DNA of 64,000 nucleotides, taken from contig NW_025776244.1 of the NCBI RefSeq assembly GCF_021130785.1, forward strand, positions 1 through 64,000. The letters run 5' to 3'. The notes under the pieces are model-generated. The model made no database searches. It saw only the letters and a program-made list of their open reading frames with translations, and was not told the origin of the DNA. Shown piece after piece: positions 20,719-31,069 of this stretch (the first letter of the stretch is position 1; the number at the start of each line of letters is the position of its first letter). Origin of the DNA: Homalodisca vitripennis. Its lineage: Eukaryota; Arthropoda; Insecta; Hemiptera; Cicadellidae. The translations under genes and the position numbers were made by a program.

Positions 20719-22833
20719 GATTGATTTTTATAATCCTGGGAGTAGTAAGCTGCTTCCAGCAAGGGGTCATATTTGAAGGAGGCAGAGATGTGCTGCTGAC
20801 GGACAGCCATTGGAGGGTCACGTTGCAGTACAACTTGACGCAGATTGAAGAGGAATCCCGAAATCTAAGTATCTTGGTAACTGAGGTAAAGAATCATTTT
20901 TAATACATTTTTCGAAGATCTACTTAATGAAAATATGAGTTTCACACTCTCCATTAATTCAATTGGAAGCCGGATTTCGTTACGAATTTGTGCTATTACA
21001 GCAGTCAGTTAGTGAATACCTAAATGAAATTGATGATCTAATAAAACTGTTACCACAAAGACGTGGAAACACGAGGTTTAGTAGATGCAGGAGGTCATGT
21101 GTTAAAGTTTCTGTTTGGTACACTTGAGAATAGCGATTTAGAAATTATTGACGGAAAAAATGGATTATTTGTACAACACCAACGAGGAAATAGTGCATCA
21201 AGCTAAGGAGCAGGTGACTGTTCTAGCAAATATGCAGGCGGAAATAGTATTACATGCAAAAACAATAAATAACGTAATTTCTATATTTAAAAATTATCAT
21301 TCTAATATGCATGAAACAAATGGTTAAAATTTTCACACAAGCAAATGCTGCTCATTATCAGTTAAAAAAAACTCTTTTTGAATATTTGAAGTTAAGTTCT
21401 GCGCTTTCGGATACTAAAGAAACAGTAAGTAGTGCAAGACGAAAGATAACTAAATTCCATCAAGCAATTGAGAGCTTAGCAGCTGGGAAGGTTGACAGTA
21501 ACTTGCTAACACCTCATGAGTATCTAAGAATTTTAAAGGAAATTGAAAAGGTTATACCTCCAACGACTAAATTGTATTCACCTGTTAAATTAGAAAATAT
21601 TCATCAATTTTATTCTGCTGTGGTTGTTCATAGTTATACAACGATTCACACCCTAAGGGTAGTGATGAGGTTGCCTCTTTCAAACGATAATAAGATGTTC
21701 CAATTATATGATATTATTACCTATCCGGTGTATGATGCCTCTCTCAAAGTATGGACCCAGTGGGAAGTTGGTACCCAAAAATTATTGATCAGTAAGGATC
21801 GGTTGATGTACTCGATGTACAATCAATTGGAGTTCGACCGAGAGTGTCGAGGGGAACAACTGATTGTTTGCCCGTTATCGAATGTCCTGTTAAGCGTAAG
21901 CAAGAGACCAAATTGTGCGGTTTGAGATGTTTCATTACGAGCAAGTGAGGCTCTGTGGTAGAAAATTAATATCGGGATTAAGGTCCCCGGTACTTGTCAA
22001 AACTCCAAGCCGATGGATATACAGTGCCTCAGAGGAGCACAGATTGACTTTGAACTGTTTAACTAGTGACGGGACCCTGAATATAACTTCCGCGGTAGTG
22101 AAGGGGGTCGGTGAATTTAGAGGAATTGATATGTGTGATGTTGTCTCTGAAGAATTCAAGGTGCCTGCCCGTATTCACGGCAGCTCTGTGTTCTCAGAAA
22201 CAGATAAGTGAAATTGTGTTTCCAAATGTGGAAGAAATTTACACAAGCGAGGAGAAGGAGCTGTTTAGCTCTGAGCAGGAAACGGCTGTAAAAGTCCTGC
22301 AGGAACTGAACGGAACTGGCTGGGCACATTAGGTGTTAAGAAGTACCGTCCGGAGGACGTAGTCCGTCATCTGAAGTCCCACATTCTGCTTGGTCGAAGA
22401 TTTTATGCTGCAAAAGTGGCAGCTGCTGGTAGTTTTTGGGTTAGTGTCAATCCTGATGCTTGTGTACATGTGTTACAGATTTGTTATGCCTGTGATGGCA
22501 TGGTGGTCGAGTCGCCGGAACCGTCGCCGACAGCGTCGCTCCGCCACTCTGACCGAGGTCTTCACAAAAGTGAGAGGCCTGACGTCACTAGACAGTCCTG
22601 AAGGAGACCAAGAGGGTGTGAACCCTGGAGAGATAAACGATGTTGAACAGAACGTGGAGGCAGTCGAAGTTGTTAATCTCGAGCGACTGCGGGAACGTGA
22701 TACAAGCTTTGTAACTGTGAGTAATGACACTCTGAATAAGTGTGAGTCCCTCAACTCACTGTGGTATGGTGAGGAAGTTTTGCTTGGCAAACTCCCATAC
22801 CGATTGCTCCAGACATTCGTGTTAATGCTGTGA
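20719..22833 (+). pseudogene. env: Outer element env: F-type (baculovirus F-like) fusion glycoprotein, frameshifted
   Basis: The gene follows pol by about 115 nt. The first block (20721-20903) has a hydrophobic signal peptide and two N-glycosylation sites (NLT, NLS). Around 21054-21125 a basic, furin-like stretch is followed by a glycine-rich hydrophobic segment ending in LKFLFGTL, the position and form of an F-type fusion peptide; this part is frameshifted on both sides. A long block (21311-21925) carries heptad-like helices, 'TYPVYDAS', 'LLISKDRLMYS' and the Cys-containing 'CPLSNVLLSV', as in baculovirus F and errantivirus Env. It continues one frame over (21915-22211), then shifts again. 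The last block (22390-22833) holds a transmembrane helix (22423-22473), an Arg-rich stop-transfer stretch and a cytoplasmic tail of about 100 residues. F-type proteins mediate low-pH membrane fusion. At least four frame breaks make this copy non-functional as written. Confidence 0.85.
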
Positions 22834-24820
22834 CAGAATAATCTTTTCAAAGGGCTTGAGTAAGGAATGATCGATTTGTGTTAATTGTGGTTGACTAGTC
22901 AAGTTGTGTTGAGAGATGTGTGCACACGGGACAGTTGTTAAAGGAGACACTGGAAGATGTATTAAGGAATATACTCGTAGTTATGTTACATTGGTGATTG
23001 TTGATGTAACCATGTTTTAGATGTAACGTTTTAATTTGTAAAATTGTAGTGTTGTGGAATGTTGTAACTAATCTTGTGTTCTGATCAGGCAGACTTGGAG
23101 ATATAATTTTAAAAATTATTCGATATTTGGCTAAAGTTTTAAGCGATTGACAAAACGTAAGTAAAATAAACATGTGAGACAACCACATGGGGCACAGGAA
23201 GGACCTGCCGGCCATCCAAACATACCCTTAACCCTGATCCTACCTTTACCCCAAAGTTCTGGACTGTGTAACCCATTGTTGGCTTGATGCCCATGCGTTC
23301 AACAGTATTTGTTAGACTAACTTGTCGCAACTGCCTAGTTGGCTTGCGCAACCAACTAAGCGGTGTAACGTCTCCAGTCTGGCCGATGTAGTAAAGTTGT
23401 AAGTTGTTTGTTAGTTTTCTTATAAGTGAATTGTGAGTTCTATATGAATATGTTTGGCTTAGGTTAATTTTAAGCTCTAAAGGCATCAGCAGAATGTAAT
23501 GAAATGTAGAAGGAAGGTCTCGGTGAGCTACCCTGTTTCCAGGGGTAAGCGAGGTGAAAACCTTGGGGAACCCCCAGGTCCACAATGCCCTTAAAAACCA
23601 AGCGTGGGGGGCGGAACCTTTAGTTTTAGTTTTTTTTTTGTTGTTTCTGCCATGAAACTGAAGAAGGTCGAGAAGTGTGAGGAATGTGTCCTCCAGTTGT
23701 TGGATGTTCAGAAGAATGTCAACGCAAACTTTTTAAAAGATGAAAGGTTTTTGAACCGCTTTTCCAGAGACCCCCTGGCATTTACAGTGTAACGGCCACC
23801 CACTAAACTGGGTCGAGCCACTAGTTTTAAGTCCTTTTGTCAGGGCCCTTATGGAATGTAGTACTGTAATGGTTTTTGTCGATGCCTTAGTAGCTTAATA
23901 AGAACAATTAAGATGTTAGCAATTTTTGTACTATTCTTGAGGATGTTTCTTAATGATTTATTTTGTTAGATAAGTTTGATGTCATTCATGACATGCTACT
24001 TGTTGGCTGTGTATATTATAATGGTTTTGTGTTATAGTCGATGTACAAGTAAACTAACTCAGGATAACTCCATTATAATCCATAGTAGGGGTGAATGAGG
24101 AAACCGGCCCCGAGTGGAAACCCACGAGGCTTAACCAGGAATGGGGGAGTAGCGTTCAAAATTCACAAAGAAGACTACCACTTTTATAATTATTTCAAAA
24201 TTTAATTAGGCTCTGCAAAATGTGGTATGTTATCAACTAATATTTTTGATCATTAAAATTAAACCCATCAAACCATAGTTATCCTGGAGTGCTAAACCAG
24301 ATTAATTAAATGTAGTTGTGTTGTAGTTCACCTTGAAATGTTTAAGTATTATAGATTAAGTTTAGAAGCCACTGGTTAGTTCCCTTGTACTACGTATTGC
24401 TTTAAATGTGTTACTGGTTAGGTAGTCGTATTTGGGTCATTAGAGATAATGGTTATCTGATGTTAATGACTGGTCTTGAATAAGTATCGTAGTATACCAT
24501 GATATATGTGTTGTAAGCCTGAAATCTTTTGTGTTCAATCATTGAGAAGAGAGCGAGCGATCGGATCGAATTAAAGAATTACGTATCGCGTTTGCATACA
24601 TTTTTTATTAAAAGAAATTTCTGCCTTTTTAGGGAACTCAATTGTTTATTTAAATTTCATTTAGTTGAGGCTACTGAGTGACAGCTGGCATGGTAATCAA
24701 TGAACATATACTAAGATTTTCTTGCTAAAGGATAGGGCAGAGATCCTCCCCTGCAGATTAGAGACTTTTCTTCTGGCTGCTGGCTGATGGTTCCTCATGC
24801 TTGGGGACAAGTATGGTTTT
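22834..24820 (+). other. Long 3' region of outer element, function unknown
   Basis: About 2 kb lie between env and the polypurine tract, long for a Gypsy-type element. No plus-strand frame shows recognisable similarity. A 62-codon frame (23604-23792, 'KKVEKCEECVLQLLDVQKN') and a 148-codon antisense frame (23139-23585) exist but have no familiar motif. Local base composition from 23190 to 23600 and 24090 to 24150 is clearly GC-richer than the surroundings, with runs such as 'ggggaaccccc'. It may be an accessory gene remnant, an RNA element or captured sequence; I cannot decide. Confidence 0.5.
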
Positions 24821-24835
24821 AAGGTGGGGGGAGAG
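24821..24835 (+). other. Polypurine tract of outer element
   Basis: AAGGTGGGGGGAGAG abuts the 3' LTR start at 24836, the expected plus-strand primer position. Confidence 0.85.
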
Positions 24836-25458
24836 TGTGACGACCCCAGCATATAGTTCTAAGACCAGACCGGTAACATCGTATGCGGTCTTAATCAGCC
24901 AATTTAAAATATTAAATTATCAGTAATATATTTTATTTTTATTCAGCATAACATTTAATTGTAGTAACGAGTAATGAATATATGCAGCCAGACTTATTAG
25001 GTTAAGCAGTGCAGGTGGAGAAGATATATAGTTTAATTCAGCACATGAATTGTAAGTCCAAGTCTGTCAGCAGTAAGCCTGGTAACTTTCCATACCCAGA
25101 GCAGCTGCGCAGTTACTGGGTGGTAAACAGGCAGGAATTTGCTGAGGTAGCGTCTGGAACAACGCTGCTCCCTGGAGTTTCGTTGTTCTGAGTCGCAGGT
25201 CGTGCCAGGGTTTTGAACGCGTCAAGCTCGCGTGAAATCGCTCTCTCGCTCTCTCTCCCGTTCTAAATTTGTAATTGTTCAACTGATTCTAAATTATGCA
25301 ATAAAATTCAAATTGTTTTCGCAATAAACTAAATTGTTTTATTTGGCCAACCGAGGAGAGAATTTTTATTACAGCAACCTGGGCTAGTTTCCATCACCGT
25401 GTCCGAATTAGAACCCGAGAACTTTTTAAATTAAATTACGTGTGGTCGTCACGCCACA
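24836..25458 (+). repeat. 3' LTR of outer element (623 bp)
   Basis: Partner of 7695-8325. Ends GCCACA at 25458 and is followed by the TGAG duplication (25459-25462). Differences from the 5' LTR include about five apparent substitutions, 'gtgcagtg' against 'gttaagcagtg', loss of 'tcaa' near 25197, and several run-length changes. Confidence 0.95.
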
Positions 25459-25462
25459 TGAG

Positions 25463-25860
25463 AATGGATCTTAAATCGATTTAAAATAAGATAGTTGTAA
25501 ACTGGTACTTTCTGTACCCTTAGAGTACTGAAGGGATTTAAAACCATAAATCACCAGGTCTTTCAGTTCATCAACAAAACAAAACGAAAGTTATTTGTTG
25601 GTCAAGATAAAAAAGAAAACAAATTCTTAGTAAAATTTATTAAAGTTTCAAAAATCCTGTTCATTGTAAACGCGTTATAATCACACAGGGCCTGTGTGAT
25701 TAAACTGTTTTGCTGTGTTTTCATAATCGCAAAACTAGAGTGTAACTTGCTTTGGGTGAGAAGGATATTCAGGGAAAAATTTTTAAATAATTAAAGTAAC
25801 TCATATATAAATCCTTGTCTCTAAAACTAAGGATAGTTTTATTATAATAAGATGATTATA
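25463..25860 (+). repeat. Dispersed repeat family, copy c (right part; left part at 7560-7694)
   Basis: Begins inside the repeat because the outer element inserted there. Carries 'gatagttgtaaactg', 'cccttagagtactgaagggatttaaaaccataaatca' (25528-25552), 'cctgttcattgtaaacgcgttataatcaca' (25656) and 'cagggaaaaat...taaataattaaagtaactcat' (25772-25805). The left part at 7560-7694 shares 'actaacatttacta', 'ctcagacacattta', 'aataattctct' and 'ttataaaatat' with copy i (minus strand, 52000-52150), where the two parts are adjacent. Confidence 0.8.
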
Positions 25861-25984
25861 TAACTTCAACATGGTGCAGTTGTAGGAAGGTAGTGACATC
25901 AAGATGTAAAGAACATGCTACGTAATCTTCACACTTTTTATCAAATATGTATGAAGGGATCTTAAAACATTTTGATATTGAATG

Positions 25985-26405
25985 GAAAGGTTAGGGAAAG
26001 AGGCTGTCTCCTGTTAAGGTTTATGAGGAAGAATTCAGGATACTAATCTTAAATCATGTCCCTTCGTAAGAGGGAAAAGCCAGCACTGAACCATCCTCTC
26101 CAATTAAAGCAGGCAGGGGGTGGTACACCATTATGTTTAGGCTGGCAAGAAACCATTGACTCTTAGGTAACGAACCGTACAAAATCCATCTGTATGATAG
26201 CAGTAAAATATACCTATAGAATTACCCTTGCACTACAGAATCTCGACGTCTGCTGTTAGTTAAGTGTCGCTCCTGGATAACTACAATGTTGCGCAGATTT
26301 AAGTGACAATTCGGTTTTTATGTACGCAGCGTGGGTAGAACTGAAATGTATAAACAAGCCAAAAGTGACCCCTCTATGAAAGTAAATGTTTACATAAGCT
26401 ATATT
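25985..26405 (+). repeat. Dispersed repeat, pair member 1 (partner at 50225-50640)
   Basis: Co-linear with 50225-50640 in the same orientation. Landmarks: 'ggaaaggttaggg', 'atcatgtccc.tcg', 'ctgaacc..cctctcca..taaagcagg.aggggt..cac', 'ggc.ggcaagaa.c..ttgact', 'agcgaacc', 'gatttaagtgaca..tcggtttttgt'. It is GC-richer than its surroundings and has no long open frame in either copy. Class unknown. Confidence 0.75.
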
Positions 26406-26957
26406 TTATTAGAGCTACCATATACATTACAGTAATTATTTTTATTCTTTATAGCAAAATAATCGGTATACTTCTTCTGAAAAATTTTCAGAATTAAAAA
26501 AAACAGTTTCTTAAAAAAACAGATCTCAGGAACAAAATTAATTGTTAGGCTGTCTAAATATTTATACTTAAAAAACTGTTCTTACTTTCAGATCGTTTTT
26601 ATTATTATTCCCTTCAGTATGAGATAAGAAGTTGTAACATACGTATTCAATAAATTATTTGAATTTTTTTTGTGAAGCAGTAGTGAATAGCACAGAAACG
26701 TTTTAATAGCCTCCAACTTAAAAGTAACAGGACTTAAATCTATTAGTTTACGTCACTGAATTTTGTTACCTAAAAATTCAAGTATCTATACCGTTATAAT
26801 TCCTGAACTGGAATTCTGGAGGGAATTGTTGGTTTTTGTTCAAACTTATATTTAAATTCTAATATTACAAAGAAATTTTTGTATGAAAGATAATACTTCA
26901 GACTAATTGAATATATTTGTTACTACTCGTATACAGCGTACACGATTTACAATTGAG
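26406..26957. other. AT-rich intergenic DNA, nothing recognised
   Basis: No gene or repeat partner was found; composition is strongly AT-rich. Confidence 0.5.
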
Positions 26958-26959
26958 TA

Positions 26960-27297
26960 AAGGGGGGCAACTAAACATTTATATATACAAACCCCTATCA
27001 TGTCTCAAGTTTTTTACACACGTCTAGCACACTGTGAAACAGCCGAAGGTGAACAGTTTGAACACCTGCTACATTAAAACAGGTAACTGTTTTTAGAATT
27101 TGCGTTAGTGTTGACTCATGTTACGACAAACAGGGCAAGACAGTTACTGATTTTATTATTGTAAATTTGTCATAAAATCTGTTAAAATAAACGTAGAGAC
27201 CTCTAGTTTGCATTATTGGATTTCTTTTTTTATTCCCTTTAAAATGAGGTGTCACATGATAGGGGTTTGTATTCGAAAATTTTTAGTTGCCCCCCTT
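26960..27297 (+). mobile_element. 338-bp TIR element with TA duplication, Tc1/mariner-type deletion derivative
   Basis: Terminal inverted repeats of about 44 bp, beginning AAGGGGGGCAACTAAA at 26960 and mirrored at 27297, match at roughly 39 positions. They include a distal block 'acaaacccctatcatgt' on both sides. TA dinucleotides flank both ends (26958-26959 and 27298-27299), the target preference of the Tc1/mariner superfamily. The interior keeps a short transposase-like C-terminus (27018-27077). It is non-autonomous and would have needed a transposase in trans. Confidence 0.82.
27018..27077 (+). pseudogene. C-terminal remnant of a Tc1/mariner-type transposase
   Basis: About 19 codons ending RLAHCETAEGEQFEHLLH and a TAA at 27075-27077, lying just inside the left TIR. 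A terminal '(H/Q)FEHLL' preceded by a Cys and Gly-containing stretch is a familiar end of Tc1/mariner/IS630-type transposases. Nothing of the DDE core remains. The match is short, so the superfamily call leans on the TA duplication and TIRs as well. Confidence 0.55.
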
Positions 27298-27299
27298 TA

Positions 27300-28019
27300 C
27301 ACCCTTTAGAAAAGGGGGGCAAAATGTTCAACAACTTGAAAAATTGAAAAGATATGTTATAATAGATAGGGTCAAGGTTTCACATAGATATCTCGGACCG
27401 TTTAAATTATATCCAGGTGTGCCAGGACATAAAAACTCACTCTGTATATTCCCACTAAAGTACCGTTCATAATTTTAAAATCACTAAAACAAGATTTTCT
27501 TTATATTTATTTTCTAGTCTAGGTGCCATGCATTGAAAAGTAAAGAAACAGCCTTGACAATCGTGAAATTGTAATTTTTCTCACCAAAATTAAACTGATT
27601 GTAGCCTAAACTAGCTTTGATGCAGGACGTAATAAAAGAGCTACACGGAAGTAAAAACATATCAGTCGATATTTTAACAAAGATAATTGTTTCATTAAAT
27701 CATTTTCATCCGGCCGTCAGAATACGAGATGTTAAGATTAATTTAGCCATTTCAGCTAATTATTTATCAATGATTTATGAAATAATAATGTTTATATATA
27801 TTTTATAAAGAGTAGCATACGACGATTTAAACCTGTAAAAAATAGGTTATTTATATATCTAAAATACGTTAAGTAGTAATTTATTTTCCGTGTATGGAAA
27901 TTATTTAGTATAAACTATATAAAGCTATACGTTATAAATTTTAATTCTAAGTCATCCAGCTTTAAACACTAGTTTCAACTTATTTCAAACGTTTACCCTA
28001 CTTCGAAATGCATGAAAGA
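27300..28019. other. AT-rich intergenic DNA, nothing recognised
   Basis: Apart from a second short 'aggggggcaaaatgttcaac' stretch at 27314-27334 that echoes the adjacent TIR start, I see no gene or repeat. Confidence 0.45.
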
Positions 28020-28960
28020 TATCGATCATATATATTTTAGTAAATAATTCTCTTAGTAATCTATACATTTGTTAGTAAATATTTGTAAACAGATCTTAAA
28101 ACATTTATACTTTTTAAATAAAGATAATGTTAACTTATTCCATCTGTACACATAGAGTACTAAAATATTAAAACCCTAAATCACGCGTTTTTTTTCTTTT
28201 CGTCCACAAAACATTTCTTCGCCAATCAAGAAATAACCTAATTGTAAACTTTCTTTAAAGTGAAATAATTTAATATTTATTTCGTCATAGAAACAGGTGT
28301 GCGATATAGTGTAAATTTGTGCAATTGTTGGACTTCTGCAATCTAAAGATTAAAGATTAAATCCTGTTAATTGTATACGCGTCATTACCTATTTGCTGTG
28401 AATAATAATCGCTAAAATTACAATGTAAACTACTTTTTGTTAGAAGAATATTTAGAGAAAAATCAATTTTTTTTATAATTAAAATAATTTATCTTTAAGT
28501 GCTTGTCTTGATCTTGATCTTTGCCTTCTTACTTCTGGTGTAGAGTTTCCCCATTCTGCGAAGTTAAGGACTTTTAACATTAAATTGAAAAATGTCCTGG
28601 TCTTTATCAAACATTTAGGCATCGTAATTGTTCCTGGTCCTGCTTTTACAACTCATCTTGGTGTGAGTTCAACGAAATTCATACACAATAATATGATTTT
28701 ATCGATAAACACTTAGTTATTATTCACCTGTATTTTTATTTTAGTTTTTAATTTCAATTGCTTTTTTTACGTCCTGTCTACGGCGGGCAAAAAACCCGTT
28801 TCTTGTTATCTGATTACCCAATCACGTACATAACATAGAGAGAAATATGTTTCGTTACTCGTCCTACATTAGTGTGTTAACTATTACTAATAACTACTAC
28901 TACAGTATCCGGAGACACTGTTCGATGTCATGTTATGACATATCTGCAACTAAAAGAACC
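28020..28960 (+). repeat. Dispersed repeat family, copy d
   Basis: Contains 'agtaaataattctcttagtaatct' (28041), 'catagagtactaaaatattaaaaccctaaatcac' (28150-28185), 'cctgttaattgtatacgcgtcatta' (28364), 'tttagagaaaaatc' (28451), the block from 28490 to 28670 shared with copies b and i, 'cttgttatctgattacccaatcac' (28803) and 'ggagacactgttcgatgtcatgttatgac' (28911). The order is the same as in copies a, b and e. No coding potential. Confidence 0.75.
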
Positions 28961-31069
28961 AACGGAGATTTCATCTAAATTTTTTGTTCTGATCTATCTA
29001 CATTACAGTCAATTTGAACTGCAATTTTACAGTTATTTAAGAAAAACAAGTTACTATATTGATAAGTTATTAAGTAACCAATTAATTATTTGAAACATTG
29101 GTGAGAAGGGGAGATTCAGTGTTGTCAAAAGTTACATGTTTTGAATATACACTCCATGATCAGTAAAAAACGACAAAAACGACAATCATAAAACTTGGAT
29201 CTGCCGAAAGGCTCAGTTTAGTTGTTAACATTGCAAAACACACAAAACATAACAACAAACATTCATTTCACAAGTTGTCAGTTGTACATTATTGTCCTTA
29301 AATCGTTAACCATAATTAAATACATTTTAAAATCTTCTTTGTTAAACTGAAGAAATTCAGACAACTAATGACGTCTGGTAACGTAATCTTTGAAGAATCT
29401 AGTGAATTAGTAGGCAAATTATTATATGATTCATTAATATTCACGATTCTTGTAAAATATTATATACATGATAACCCTAATCTGACTGTAGCGATTTCAT
29501 CCTCATTGCTCATGAACAAAGTAACGTATGTGCGTTTTTAAAGCCGTAAATATATCGAACCCTTCAAATTTTAATTGATTCAGTGTGAAACGTTGATAGT
29601 ATTATCACTGATGTGACAAACTGTTATAACTCCCAGCCAGTGAAACACTCATACGTGATAACCTCTTTATAATAAATACTAACTTACCGTTGGTGACGGC
29701 TTCCATATATCATCGTGCTACACTACAACAACAAATCCTGGTAATTCTTAAAATCTCATACCAAGTTTTATTTCAGTAACGATGTAGTTTAATTAAAAAT
29801 TTTAAACTATAATGATATGTATTTTCAGCTGATTTAAACTTTGAGGAAGTCGAAATTGTATAGTATCGAAATATCATGGAAATATCAAACATTATTTTTA
29901 TCTGAGGAATATTTTCCTTCACTTACCACAATTAAAAATTATCAAGATACACATAAATAACAGCTAATCACAATCAGACAATATTAATTTGACAATATTC
30001 GGACTGTATATGATGGTTGGCTGACTTTGATTTAACATTTTTTACCTATAACTGGTTTTTAAGTGTACTAAGCAAAGAAAAATAAAATTCTTCCTTTTAC
30101 CCTTTTTTCTCTACTATTTTGAGCTCCACAATAACTGGCATAAGTATTGATTGGTTTATTTTTAGGGTAAATTTTGTCTAGCGATATCCAGGTTGAGTGT
30201 ATAATACTAAGCAAATTGGCTTTAAACCCAAGCACTAACAGACCGATTTTATAGAAGTGCTCTAAAAGTATAAAATAATGTTAAGAACTATTTTTATATT
30301 TAAACTATTATTTCTGATTATAGAAGGCACCTTCGCTCGGGAAACGTTAATAAATACAAGGCAACATCTAAGTTTTAGTACTCGTAAACTGTATTGTATG
30401 GGATATAGTATTATACAGGAAACTTTAATAATGAATATTGTGCTTTAATAATTTAATAAAAATTTAAATTCTCTGACAAATTTAAAGATGCACTCATGCT
30501 GTTGTAAAGCTTTCATTACTTTCGAAGATGTTTGATTCGGTTATTCAGACAATGGTTCAATCCAGCAGGGTGCCCCTCGATTTTAGCTCAAGCATTAATC
30601 TCCAAACCGATATATTTATATTTATTCATGAAGCAGGAATTAAATTATTATTAGGTATAAAGATAAAATTCAATATTATAATGTAACATTTGAATTTAAT
30701 TAGACATGTTTAACGCTGTATAATATTAGTAGACACTTTATTTCCTCTTTTACTGTGGAAGAGAGATCTGGCGTTAATTTCAGTAACTAATAGAGTGAGT
30801 TAAAACTTCTAGGACATAATATTTATGTGCAAAATTTTGTGGAACTGAGTTTAAATTAATAACTTTTACTAATGAAAAATTTTTTATAGATTTTATATAT
30901 TAAATTTAAAGAAATAACTAATTTTACTTCACTTATCTTGCATACTATAAATTCTAGAAAAATTTCCATGTAAAGGTGAAAAATTATTCTCATAAACGAA
31001 TATATAAATATTTTTAATAAAACTATTCGAAAATTTACAAAATATTGGGTCGAATGTATCTTTTATACA
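28961..31069. other. AT-rich intergenic DNA, nothing recognised
   Basis: Two kilobases with no supported gene, inverted repeat or repeat partner. All open frames are shorter than 60 codons. Confidence 0.5.

Larger units (their letters stand above)
7695..25458 (+). mobile_element. Outer element: env-bearing Ty3/Gypsy retrotransposon (endogenous retrovirus-like)
   Basis: Full-length element of about 17.8 kb, or about 12.3 kb without the nested inner element and its extra target copy. It has near-identical LTRs starting TGTGACGACC and ending GCCACA. A 4-bp target duplication TGAG lies at 7691-7694 and 25459-25462. A PBS candidate sits 4 nt after the 5' LTR and a polypurine tract abuts the 3' LTR. 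Gene order is gag, protease, an SGNH-like domain, RT, RNase H, integrase with GPY/F, then env. It is inserted in dispersed-repeat copy c: copy i on the opposite strand shows the same sequence uninterrupted. Gag, the protease-RT linker and env are frameshifted; RT to integrase is open over 2.2 kb. Env-bearing Gypsy elements of this layout are known as errantivirus-like; formal placement needs an RT tree. Confidence 0.95.

Noticed and set aside
22473..22850. 125-codon minus-strand frame rich in Arg/Ser
   Set aside because: It is the antisense shadow of the Env cytoplasmic tail; composition follows from the sense codons.
23139..23585. 148-codon minus-strand open frame in the outer element 3' region
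   Set aside because: No recognisable motif, antisense to element transcription, and no second copy to test conservation. Mentioned only as part of the unexplained 3' region.
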